From the NCBI GenBank assembly GCA_014361165.1, contig JACIWD010000147.1, positions 1-14,264 of the forward strand: a stretch of DNA of 14,264 nucleotides, in the 5' to 3' direction. How positions within the stretch are numbered: the first letter of the stretch is position 1; each line of letters starts with the position of its first letter. Positions 7,278-13,377 of this stretch are shown here, in pieces. The notes beneath the pieces were generated by a model that searched no databases, was not told the DNA's origin, and was given only the letters and a program-made list of their open reading frames with translations. This DNA is from Candidatus Mnemosynella bozhongmuii. Its GTDB lineage: Archaea; Halobacteriota; Archaeoglobi; Mnemosynellales; Mnemosynellaceae. The position numbers and the translations under genes were made by a program.

Positions 7278-7310
7278 GTGAAACCCTATTACAAGAGTTC
7301 CACAAAGATA

Positions 7311-7320
7311 AGTTTTAAAG
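7311..7320 (-). promoter_or_regulatory. Candidate box A for ftsZ2 (proximal)
   Basis: On the minus strand this reads CTTTAAAACT. If used, transcription would begin near 7289, about 12 nt before the leader hairpin. The element at 7328-7339 is an alternative or additional ftsZ2 promoter. Confidence 0.4.
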
Positions 7321-7327
7321 GTGAACT

Positions 7328-7339
7328 TATATAAATTCT
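7328..7339 (-). promoter_or_regulatory. Candidate box A for ftsZ2 (distal), left arm of a 12-bp inverted repeat
   Basis: On the minus strand this reads AGAATTTATATA, preceded by a purine-rich run that fits a TFB-recognition element. Its exact inverted copy at 7361-7372 is the box A of rps15. Transcription would start near 7304. Confidence 0.55.
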
Positions 7340-7360
7340 TTCCCCAGCCGCGGGAAAAAG

Positions 7361-7372
7361 AGAATTTATATA
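7361..7372 (+). promoter_or_regulatory. Box A of the rps15 operon, right arm of the inverted repeat
   Basis: AGAATTTATATA has a purine-rich element just upstream. The expected transcription start is near 7395, leaving a leader of about 25 nt that contains the strong ribosome binding site for the ATG at 7420. This excludes the upstream ATG at 7384 as the start. Confidence 0.7.
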
Positions 7373-7406
7373 GGAAAAAGTGAATGTATGATGACGGTTC
7401 GAGAGT

Positions 7407-7414
7407 GGAGGAGG
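7407..7414 (+). promoter_or_regulatory. Ribosome binding site of rps15
   Basis: GGAGGAGG ends 5 nt before the ATG at 7420. It selects that ATG over the one at 7384, in agreement with the usual N-terminus of archaeal uS15. Confidence 0.75.
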
Positions 7415-7419
7415 ATTTA

Positions 7420-7878
7420 ATGGCGAGAATGCATGCTCGAAGAAGAGGAAAATCAGGCTCAAAAAGAGTTTACAGAGATTCCCCACCGGAATGGCTTGAG
7501 ATGACTCCCGAAGAGATTGAGGAGAAAATAGTGGAGCTCAGGAAGCAGGGATACTCCACAAGCGAGATAGGGATGATTCTCAGAGACGTCTATGGAGTTC
7601 CGAGCGTCAGACAGATTCTGGGGAAGAAAATCGGAAAGGTTCTCGAAGAGAGAGGACTTGCTCCCAGAATTCCGGAGGATCTTGAAAATTTGATGAGGAA
7701 GGCGATAAATCTCAGAAAGCATCTTCAGGAGCATCGAAAGGATCTTCATAACAGAAGAGGTCTCCAGCTTATAGAATCAAAGATAAGAAGGCTCGTGAAG
7801 TATTATAAAGAGGTGGGGAAGCTTCCCGAAGACTGGGAATACAGGCCTGAGACCGCTGAGGTTATGCTGACAAGATGA
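7420..7878 (+). CDS. rps15: 30S ribosomal protein uS15 (S15)
   Basis: This small-subunit protein binds 16S rRNA helices in the platform. From the chosen start the product begins MARMHARRRGKSGSKR, the classic archaeal/eukaryal N-terminal extension absent from bacterial S15, and continues with SPPEWLEMTPEEIEEKIVEL, the SEIGMILRDVYGVPSV motif (about 53-68), and the S15 core with HRKDLHNRRGLQLIESKIRR (about 110-129) and LVKYYKEVG. Length is 152 aa, normal for archaea. The start is fixed by a strong Shine-Dalgarno and by the position of the box A; a longer frame from 7384 would begin before the predicted transcript. It is the first gene of a four-gene operon and overlaps the next gene by 4 bp (ATGA). 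Confidence 0.97.
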   Translation: MARMHARRRGKSGSKRVYRDSPPEWLEMTPEEIEEKIVELRKQGYSTSEIGMILRDVYGVPSVRQILGKKIGKVLEERGLAPRIPEDLENLMRKAINLRKHLQEHRKDLHNRRGLQLIESKIRRLVKYYKEVGKLPEDWEYRPETAEVMLTR

Positions 7879-9164
7879 TCGAAAGGTTAAACGAACTTGC
7901 GAAAGAAGTTGCAGAGTTTTTGAGTGCGAAGGACTATGTTACTGTTGTTTCCCACCATGACGCAGACGGAATCACGGCTGCTTCAATAATTTCCCATGCA
8001 CTCAATCGAAGAGGAATTCCGTTTCATGTTACCATTCATTCGAAGCTCACTCCAGAGGTTGTTGCCTCAGTGGAAGAGCCAGTGGTCTTCTGCGACATGG
8101 GAAGCGCAGAGCCGGAGCTTCTCGAAGGTCTTGAGGACTTTGCTGTTATAGACCATCACAGACCATATGGCGAGCTCTCCGTGCCGCACATCAATCCGCA
8201 TCTTGCTGGCATAGACGGTGCATTCCAGTTATCCGCATCCTGTTTAGCCTATCTTGTCTCAAGAAGAATGGGAGAGAATTTTGATCTCAGTGCTCTTGCT
8301 CTTGCCGGAGCAGTTGGAGACAAACAGGAGCTCAGGGATGCGAACAGAGAGATTCTCGAAGAGGGTATCAGAGAGGGAGTTCTGAAAGTGTCAAAGGGTC
8401 TGAGAATTGGAAGCGGAGATCTGAAGGATCTCCTCCTTCTTTCTCACGAACCCTATATAGATGGAATCAGCGGAGATGAGGATGGGGCTGAGGAATTTCT
8501 GAAGAAAATCGGGCTGGAAGGGAAGAAATACGAGGAGCTTAACGAGGAAGAGGTTAAAAAGCTCACCTCGGCAATCATCCTCAAACTCATGGACAGCACG
8601 AGAGAAGAGGTTCTGAAATCTCTTGTTGGAGAGATTGTGTGGTGCGAGGGAGAGCTTCTGAAAGACATCTTCACCCTCTCAAACGTTGTGAATGCGTGCG
8701 GAAAACTTGAGAGAAGCGGAACCGGAGTTGCAGTGTGTCTCAGAGATGAGAGATTTCTCGATGAGGCTCTGGAGCTTCACAGAAAATATTCGATGAAAAT
8801 TGTTGAGGAAGTGAGGAGAGCAACGAGAGAGCTTTCTGCTCTGAGATTTCTGAAATACGTGTGGGTTAAGGATGAGGGAATAACAGGAGCGGTTGCGGGG
8901 GTTCTCGCCAGATATGTTGTTACCGATTCTCCTGTTCTGGCTCTCAGAAAGGTAAATGGAACTGTGAGAATTTCCGCCAGAGGGAATGAGGAGCTCGTGA
9001 AGAGAGGAATTGACCTTGGAGAGATCCTCAGAATTTCCTCGAGAGCCGTTGGCGGTTCCGGGGGAGGTCACAATATAGCGGCTGGAGCCTCTGTTCCGGA
9101 AGACAGAATTGAGGAATTTCTCGAAATTGTTGATGAAAGGGTGGGGGAGATACTATCAGGGTGA
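7875..9164 (+). CDS. Archaeal RecJ-like DHH phosphoesterase (GAN family)
   Basis: The protein belongs to the DHH-DHHA1 superfamily. Archaeal members next to rps15 are RecJ/Cdc45-like single-strand exonucleases (GAN, GINS-associated nuclease) tied to the replicative helicase. Motifs seen are HHDADG (27-32), CDMGS (73-77), IDHHRP (92-97), GAVGDKQ (145-151), and the C-terminal DHHA1 substrate-binding loop GGSGGGHNIAAG (393-404). The Asp and His metal ligands are all present, so it should be catalytically active. Its 429 aa are somewhat shorter than well-studied GAN proteins. It starts at ATG within ATGA of the rps15 stop and ends in a GTGA overlap with pcc1. The exact role (replisome nuclease, RNA exonuclease, or nanoRNase-type) cannot be settled from sequence. 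Confidence 0.9.
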   Translation: MIERLNELAKEVAEFLSAKDYVTVVSHHDADGITAASIISHALNRRGIPFHVTIHSKLTPEVVASVEEPVVFCDMGSAEPELLEGLEDFAVIDHHRPYGELSVPHINPHLAGIDGAFQLSASCLAYLVSRRMGENFDLSALALAGAVGDKQELRDANREILEEGIREGVLKVSKGLRIGSGDLKDLLLLSHEPYIDGISGDEDGAEEFLKKIGLEGKKYEELNEEEVKKLTSAIILKLMDSTREEVLKSLVGEIVWCEGELLKDIFTLSNVVNACGKLERSGTGVAVCLRDERFLDEALELHRKYSMKIVEEVRRATRELSALRFLKYVWVKDEGITGAVAGVLARYVVTDSPVLALRKVNGTVRISARGNEELVKRGIDLGEILRISSRAVGGSGGGHNIAAGASVPEDRIEEFLEIVDERVGEILSG

Positions 9165-9367
9165 GGTGCATACTCAAACTTATGCTCGACGAACCGGAGA
9201 AAATTCTTTCCTCTCTTTCCCCGGATAACACAAAAACTATAAAAATGAGGGTTGAAAATGGTTTCCTGGTGGTTGAACTGGAAGCTGAGAAAATCGGGAC
9301 GATAATTTCCTCTGTTGATGATATCATAGTGAACTGTATCGTCGCTGAAAAGCTTCTGAGGTGTTGA
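9161..9367 (+). CDS. pcc1: KEOPS complex subunit Pcc1
   Basis: This is a small protein (68 aa) that dimerises at the centre of KEOPS, the complex that makes the t6A37 modification of ANN-decoding tRNAs with Kae1. The pattern fits Pcc1: LSPDNTKTIKMRVENGFLVV, then an acidic strand (ELEAEK) and a helix IGTIISSVDDIIVNCIVAEK, equivalent to the usual '..LR..xNsyLRw…' helix. It is slightly shorter than the typical 75-85 residues. It starts with GTG overlapping the stop of the DHH gene (GTGA), with GGGGGAGA a little upstream, and ends 1 nt before serS. The position between a replication nuclease gene and a tRNA synthetase gene supports an informational role. Other small proteins could mimic such a short pattern. 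Confidence 0.75.
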   Translation: MRCILKLMLDEPEKILSSLSPDNTKTIKMRVENGFLVVELEAEKIGTIISSVDDIIVNCIVAEKLLRC

Positions 9368-9368
9368 G

Positions 9369-10856
9369 ATGACGGAGTATGAGTTCAGATTAAATGCCGC
9401 AATACAGCTGAGCGGAGAGATCAGTCAGGAGATTCTTGAGGAACTCAAGGAGCCTGTAAAAGAGAGAATCAGCAGAGGAGTGCCCGAAGGAAGAGGAGTG
9501 TCAGAACTTGAAATGAGGGCTGAGAACAGACGCATAGAGCTCAGGATTGTTTCCGACAGATATCTGAGAGCTCACGATGCACTTCTGAGAATAAGGAAAA
9601 TTCTTGCTGAAGAACTTGGAAAAAGAAGGATTGGACTGAGAGGAATTGAAATTCGAGAATACGAAATAGAGACGAACGAGCCCCTTGATGTGAAGGTGAG
9701 AGTTCCGTTCGTTAAGGAGATGAGAAGTTCCGCGAACGGAACGCTCATCATATTAAATGTGAGCGAGGCTGATGTGGAGAAAAGAATTCCGGACAGAATA
9801 CTGAATCTCATTGAGGAGAAAAAGAGGGCAAAGGAATACGGAAGCAAAGCAGAACACTGGGAACTTGTTTTTGAGAGCAGAAAAAAGGAGTTCAAATATT
9901 TTGGAGATCCCACGGAAGAGATGATAAAGAGAAACTGGATAAAACATGGTTCCTGCAGGGGTCAGTGGATATACGGGCCACAGATAACAAAGCTCTTCAG
10001 AACTTTCGAAAAGATAGTTGTCAGAGAGCTTCTCGAACCCCTCGGATATCACGAAATGATATTCCCCAAGCTCGTCTCATGGGAGGTCTGGAAACGTTCG
10101 GGTCATGCAAAGGCAATATATCCCGAGATTTACTATGTCTGCACTCCGAAAACAAGAGATCCGGAGTTCTGGGAAGATGTGATGGACTATTTCAAGGTGA
10201 CTCATGAAGTTCCGGTTGAGCTGATAAAGGAGAAAATAGATCCGCCAATCGGAGGAATGACATATGCTCAGTGTCCTCCTTTCTGGGTTTTCCTCCAGGG
10301 AAGGACTCTCCCGGATGACATCCTTCCGATAAAAATCTTCGACAGATCCGGAACATCCCACAGATATGAGAGCGGCGGGATTCACGGAATAGAGAGAGTT
10401 GATGAATTTCACAGAATTGAGATTGTCTGGATGGGAACTCCAGAACAGGTTGTTGAAGAGGCTGAGAAGCTCAGAGAGGGATACAGAAGGATTTTCGAAG
10501 AGTATCTCGATCTGCAGTGGAGAGAGGCCAGAGTCACTCCGTGGTTTATGGCTCAGGAGGGGCTTACCGACATTCACGAAAATGCGAAGGTTGGAACAGT
10601 GGATTTCGAGGGATATCTTCCATACAAGAATGAGTGGCTTGAGTTTCAGAACGTCAGCGTTAATGGAGACAAATATCCGAGAGGTTTCAGCGTGAAGCTT
10701 CAGAGCAGAAAAGAGCTCTGGTCTGGCTGTTCTGGAATAGGTCTTGAGAGATGGGCGGCAGTATTCCTAGCTCAGAAGGGATTCAACACTGATGACTGGC
10801 CAGAGAAGCTTGTTAAAGAGATTGGAGAGCTTCCCGAAGTATTCAGATTTCTGTGA
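9369..10856 (+). CDS. serS: Serine--tRNA ligase, type 2 (rare 'methanogenic' type)
   Basis: This class II synthetase charges tRNA-Ser. It is not the common SerRS: the N-terminal RNA-binding domain has SRGVPEGRG and YLRAHDALLRIRKILAEELG with IGLRGIEIREY (about 35-98), diagnostic of the type-2 enzyme known from Methanosarcina barkeri and Methanocaldococcus. The catalytic core shows KRSGHAKAIYPEIYYVC (242-258), MTYAQCPPFWVF (297-308), motif 2 with SGTSHRYESGG-HGIERVDEFHRIEIVW (328-354), and motif 3 SGIGLERW (455-462). The three zinc ligands of the family are present as C302, E351 and C454, by alignment from memory to C306, E355 and C461 of M. barkeri. Length 495 fits. GAGGTG 5 nt upstream gives an excellent ribosome binding site. 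It is the last gene of the operon. Confidence 0.95.
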   Translation: MTEYEFRLNAAIQLSGEISQEILEELKEPVKERISRGVPEGRGVSELEMRAENRRIELRIVSDRYLRAHDALLRIRKILAEELGKRRIGLRGIEIREYEIETNEPLDVKVRVPFVKEMRSSANGTLIILNVSEADVEKRIPDRILNLIEEKKRAKEYGSKAEHWELVFESRKKEFKYFGDPTEEMIKRNWIKHGSCRGQWIYGPQITKLFRTFEKIVVRELLEPLGYHEMIFPKLVSWEVWKRSGHAKAIYPEIYYVCTPKTRDPEFWEDVMDYFKVTHEVPVELIKEKIDPPIGGMTYAQCPPFWVFLQGRTLPDDILPIKIFDRSGTSHRYESGGIHGIERVDEFHRIEIVWMGTPEQVVEEAEKLREGYRRIFEEYLDLQWREARVTPWFMAQEGLTDIHENAKVGTVDFEGYLPYKNEWLEFQNVSVNGDKYPRGFSVKLQSRKELWSGCSGIGLERWAAVFLAQKGFNTDDWPEKLVKEIGELPEVFRFL

Positions 10857-10870
10857 TTCCCCTCAGAAAA

Positions 10871-10880
10871 ATTTTTTAAA
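10871..10880 (+). promoter_or_regulatory. Box A of the tRNA-Ile gene
   Basis: ATTTTTTAAA is centred near 10876, 15 bp after the serS stop. Transcription would start near 10902, giving a 5' leader of about 10 nt before the mature tRNA. Confidence 0.55.
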
Positions 10881-10912
10881 GAGGAATTGTGCAATATAGG
10901 ATGTTGTTGCAT

Positions 10913-10987
10913 GGGCCCGTAGCTTAGCCTGGTTGGAGCGCGCGGCTGATAACCGCGAGGTCGGGAGTTCAAATCTCCTCGGGCCCA
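10913..10987 (+). tRNA. tRNA-Ile (anticodon GAU)
   Basis: The 75-nt cloverleaf folds completely. Acceptor stem GGGCCCG/CGGGCCC; D-stem GCTT/GAGC with loop AGCCTGGTTG; anticodon stem CGCGG/CCGCG with loop CTGATAA (anticodon GAT); variable loop AGGTC; T-stem GGGAG/CTCCT with loop TTCAAAT; discriminator A. The 3' CCA is not encoded and there is no intron. Acceptor and anticodon stems are entirely G-C, as in thermophiles. As an ANN-decoding tRNA it is a substrate of the KEOPS/t6A pathway, one subunit of which (Pcc1) is encoded upstream. Confidence 0.97.
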
Positions 10988-11000
10988 CTGATTACAACAC

Positions 11001-11005
11001 TTTTT
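11001..11005 (+). terminator. Oligo-T terminator after tRNA-Ile
   Basis: A run of five T occurs 13 nt after the tRNA, inside the small inverted repeat CAAC…GTTG. Oligo-T tracts are the usual archaeal termination signal for tRNA genes. Confidence 0.5.
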
Positions 11006-11077
11006 GTTGCTTTCTCTCTCAGATACCCTCTTCAGCTTCGAGCTGCTGCTCACGGCTTTAATTTCGATCAGAACGCA

Positions 11078-11614
11078 TTAGGGCTGCCACTTCAGCTGTT
11101 CGCTCAGGTTAAATGCTCTTTCCGCCAGATCATCTGAGATATCACACGGATCTCTATAGTTGTTGAGCTCCTTAAACAAAGCATCGAACTTTTTCAGCGT
11201 TTCAAGGTTTTCACTCAGCATCATTTTGCGTTCCTCGTGTGACTTAAAGGCGGCGGAACTTAAGAAATCCTCCAGATTTGACATTGCTGTCCTGAGCCTC
11301 CAGAATTTCTCTCTTTCATCTTTGGAGTAAGACCAGAGGAAGTCAAACACGTTCTTAACAACATGCACATGATCTCTGTATTTAACGGTGTAAAGAAGGA
11401 TAACATCATCAGAGGCATTGCTCTGAAGAATATATTCAAAACTCTGCCCTATATTCTCAAGCTCCTGCCTGTTTATCTCGAACTCCGTATAGACGTCTTT
11501 TAACATCTCCTCATTTTTCTCCTTACACTGCCACCAGGAATATGCTGAAAAGGCTGAAACCAAGAAGAATGCCACGAATAATGCTATGGGAAAGAGAGCC
11601 GGGCCCTTCTTCAT
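11078..11614 (-). CDS. Hypothetical membrane-anchored protein
   Basis: I do not recognise this 178-residue protein. From the ATG at 11614 it begins MKKGPALFPIALFVAFFLV: two lysines followed by one hydrophobic segment (about residues 5-25) and then WWQCKEK, which suits a signal anchor or uncleaved signal peptide with the rest outside the cell. The remaining roughly 150 residues are charged and helical (ENLETLKKFDALFKELNNY) with an HVHVVKNVFDFLW segment in the middle. The frame extends to a TTG at 11623, but ATG gives the better N-terminus. A T/A-rich element at 11644-11652 (minus strand GTTTTAATC) stands about 34 bp upstream and could be its box A. It is alone on this strand with no obvious partner. 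Single-pass helical proteins of this kind are common lineage-specific genes. Confidence 0.65.
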   Translation of the reverse strand: MKKGPALFPIALFVAFFLVSAFSAYSWWQCKEKNEEMLKDVYTEFEINRQELENIGQSFEYILQSNASDDVILLYTVKYRDHVHVVKNVFDFLWSYSKDEREKFWRLRTAMSNLEDFLSSAAFKSHEERKMMLSENLETLKKFDALFKELNNYRDPCDISDDLAERAFNLSEQLKWQP

Positions 11615-11762
11615 ATAGCTCAAAACTTTAATTCACCGGCAAAGATTAAAACATTGTGTAATTTGCAGTTACTTTGAGCTTGCTACTGTAAACTTCATGG
11701 TCTCAGCTGTATGGTGTAAGAATGCATGAGTGTGTGCAGCTTTTTTATCTGATCTGTGGCGT

Positions 11763-12013
11763 TCACTCTTTAAGGTCAGTTTTCCAGGTGTGACTTTCAG
11801 ACGGTGGAAGTACAATCTTTGAGTCCACTACTCTCAGGCTTTCGCCAATAGCCAAACGCCGACCTGCGGGTAAAATTCCACACATGCAGCAACAGCCCAA
11901 ACCCCGGAATCGACACCTTTAATGGTGGCTCGTACTCTACGATGTACAGCCTCATGCACATCCCACCGCTGCCCAAAACATAATTTTTTATCGATGTATA
12001 GCAGGCATAAAAC
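11763..12013 (-). pseudogene. Probable remnant of an unrecognised gene (one frameshift)
   Basis: Two protein-like stretches read on the minus strand in different frames. The first (12013 to 11834) includes QRWDVHEAVHRRVRATIKGV and then VWAVAACVEFYPQVG. The second, in the next frame, ends at a TGA at 11763 and includes RRLAIGESLRVVDSKIVLPP followed by SESHTWKTDLKE. A single-base shift near 11860 would join them into about 80 codons. The third minus frame is also open here (11797-12021), which weakens the case. I cannot name the family. The rest of this gap, 11615-11762, shows only the likely promoter of the preceding gene. Confidence 0.3.
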
Positions 12014-12556
12014 TCAAACAAACTTTAATGGAGGAACTAAATTAAACTTTGCAAGTAACGGGATTATGAACGTGATACCAATGATTGGATGAGATAATAC
12101 AGCATAAGCCAAACCTGAGATAATGCTTTTTCGTCTTGGAAGCTTATAAAAAAGCCTGGTTAAACTAAAGGAGAGAAGAAAGAGGAGAAATCCGACAATA
12201 AAAATCCATTCAAAGAAAAGATTGAGCTTAAGAGTGATGGTGGCACCAACAGCAAGAATAAGAGTAACTACATCAATTATCAGCCCTGTTAAGGTCAGAA
12301 CGAGTATAAACAGGAAAAATCTTCTGCTTCTGACTCTAATCCCGAATGAGCTAAAAATGGCGCCGAGGATTACAAAATTCCACAAGTAGTTGATTAAGAT
12401 CGGGACCGCAAGCTGAATGATCTTCACATGCACTGGAGGCGGAGGAACCGGAATTACATCGGCGAGGCATGGACCTGTAACTGCTGAAGCTATTAAAAAC
12501 ATCATTAAGCTTATTCGGATGCACTTTGCGACTTTGTAAATGCACTTTCTGTTCAT
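12014..12556 (-). CDS. Hypothetical multi-spanning membrane protein
   Basis: I do not recognise this 180-residue protein. From the ATG at 12556 it begins MNRKCIYKVAKCIRISLMMF with a signal-like hydrophobic stretch (about 14-31, LMMFLIASAVTGPCLA) that could be cleaved. A proline-rich linker DVIPVPPPPVHVK follows, then about four hydrophobic segments: IIQLAVPILINYLWNFVILG, RFFLFILVLTLTGLIIDVVT, WIFIVGFLLFLLSFSLT and a last pair near IIGITFIIPLLAKF. Basic residues flank the segments (RVRSRR, YKLPRRKS). The open frame continues upstream to 12655, but a box A at 12582-12590 would start transcription a few bases before the ATG at 12556, so that start is preferred. A+T content is visibly higher than in the housekeeping genes. 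Confidence 0.65.
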   Translation of the reverse strand: MNRKCIYKVAKCIRISLMMFLIASAVTGPCLADVIPVPPPPVHVKIIQLAVPILINYLWNFVILGAIFSSFGIRVRSRRFFLFILVLTLTGLIIDVVTLILAVGATITLKLNLFFEWIFIVGFLLFLLSFSLTRLFYKLPRRKSIISGLAYAVLSHPIIGITFIIPLLAKFNLVPPLKFV

Positions 12557-12581
12557 AAGTCGTTTTGTTATTTTTTTAATT

Positions 12582-12590
12582 ATTATAAAG
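12582..12590 (-). promoter_or_regulatory. Box A for the membrane protein at 12014-12556
   Basis: On the minus strand CTTTATAAT is centred about 30 bp from the ATG at 12556. It implies a leaderless or very short leader transcript and fixes the likely start. Confidence 0.5.
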
Positions 12591-12654
12591 ATGGAAAGAT
12601 GGTATAAATGATTTTTGCTCAGGAGAAGAATTCGAGAGACAAATTCGTGGCACA

Positions 12655-13273
12655 TTATTTGTCAGCAACAGCTATCACATGCCCTTCCGGTTGTAGAACT
12701 CCATCGTAGGGTAATCCCAGTGCATCTACCGTGGAAAACTAACTCTCCGCATCGCTAATGGCCATGAGGATGAGGAGAGAGGGCTTTATGATTTGTGACA
12801 GTTTGCTCTCGTCTCAAAAACGGACTGAAAACGGAAAAGAACGCCGTACTCTGGACTATTACGGCTGTCAGGTGTGCAGACGGTACGGCAGCTGTTGGAA
12901 GAAATGCGAAAGACACTGCAGCAATAGACCGTCGGTTCTTTCGACTACCAAAAAGCAGAGTCGCCTCCACACGTAGACAGGTGCTGCTGCCAAGAGCAGA
13001 ACAATGCCAGCGACTTTTGTTTCCTCAGGCCCATTAACCCGAAGCATCTCCGCAGAAAGAGCGCTGCAACCGTCAGAAGGGCATACGAGGAGAGACCAAG
13101 AGAGATGTCCATCTCGGAAACTCTGATGTGGAGAAATGCGCGGTGCGCCAGTAGAGGTCAGAAGAGAGGCAAGACAGGTGCCGAGAGTGGTCAGAGCTAG
13201 AGAGATCGCGTAGTTCCTCGCTATCTTCCCTTCGCCCGTTGCTTTCGAGATCTCCTCCAAGCTCCATGTCCAT
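12655..13273 (-). pseudogene. Decayed gene, probably a multi-spanning membrane protein
   Basis: No single frame codes here, yet protein-like pieces follow one another on the minus strand. A start-like MDMEL (13273) with a box A about 35 bp upstream comes first. Then come ARNYAISLALTTLGTCLASL (frame 2), EMDISLGLSSYALLTVAALF (frame 3), ETKVAGIVLLLAAAPVYVWR (frame 2 again), RRSIAAVSFAFLPTAAVPSA (frame 1), and finally GLPYDGVLQPEGHVIAVADK ending at TAA 12655-12657. At least four frameshifts would be needed to join them. The hydrophobic segments look like transmembrane helices, vaguely of major-facilitator type, but I would not name the family. The last piece may belong to a different gene. Sequencing or assembly errors could give the same picture. 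Confidence 0.4.
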
Positions 13274-13302
13274 CGCTATGCAGCATGGGTGTCGCTGCAC
13301 AC

Positions 13303-13313
13303 CTTTTTAAATC
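13303..13313. promoter_or_regulatory. Box A between the decayed gene and the lipoprotein gene
   Basis: CTTTTTAAATC reads GATTTAAAAAG on the minus strand. On the plus strand it could serve the lipoprotein gene; GTTTAAGT at 13330-13337 is a second candidate that would start transcription close to the ribosome binding site at 13364. On the minus strand it lies about 35 bp from the ATG at 13273 of the decayed gene. Confidence 0.4.
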
Positions 13314-13363
13314 TTTCAACTAACACTTGTTTAAGTATGAGGCATGACGGGGAGGGATTCGGC

Positions 13364-13370
13364 AGGAGGG
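13364..13370 (+). promoter_or_regulatory. Ribosome binding site of the lipoprotein gene
   Basis: AGGAGGG lies 7 nt before a TTG at 13378 and 13 nt before the ATG at 13384 in the same frame. The normal spacing favours TTG, though the ATG cannot be excluded. Confidence 0.55.
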
Positions 13371-13377
13371 ATGAATT

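Noticed and set aside
7388..7398. Possible box C (ATGATGA) of a C/D guide RNA
   Set aside because: No D box (CTGA) at a suitable distance and no flanking stem. The motif is better explained as the start of the rps15 leader. The same holds for the ATGATGA near 5140.
7384..7419. Upstream ATG giving a longer uS15
   Set aside because: It lies before the transcription start predicted from the box A at 7361-7372, lacks a ribosome binding site, and adds 12 residues not found in archaeal uS15. The ATG at 7420 has GGAGGAGG upstream and the family N-terminus.
10861..11060. CRISPR repeats or a second tRNA downstream of tRNA-Ile
   Set aside because: No regularly spaced repeats and no second cloverleaf could be found on either strand.
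11624..12013. Insertion sequence or transposase remnant
   Set aside because: No terminal inverted repeats, target-site duplication or DDE-type motif could be seen; the remnant pieces do not match a transposase family I know.
11797..12021. Minus-strand open frame of 74 codons as a real gene
   Set aside because: The sequence has no family character and starts with a weak context, while the two other minus frames of the same stretch look more protein-like. Treated as a shadow of a remnant.
12758..13037. Plus-strand open frames in the 12.7-13.0 kb region
   Set aside because: They are short and composed of biased, non-protein-like residues. The minus strand of the same stretch gives hydrophobic segments typical of membrane proteins.
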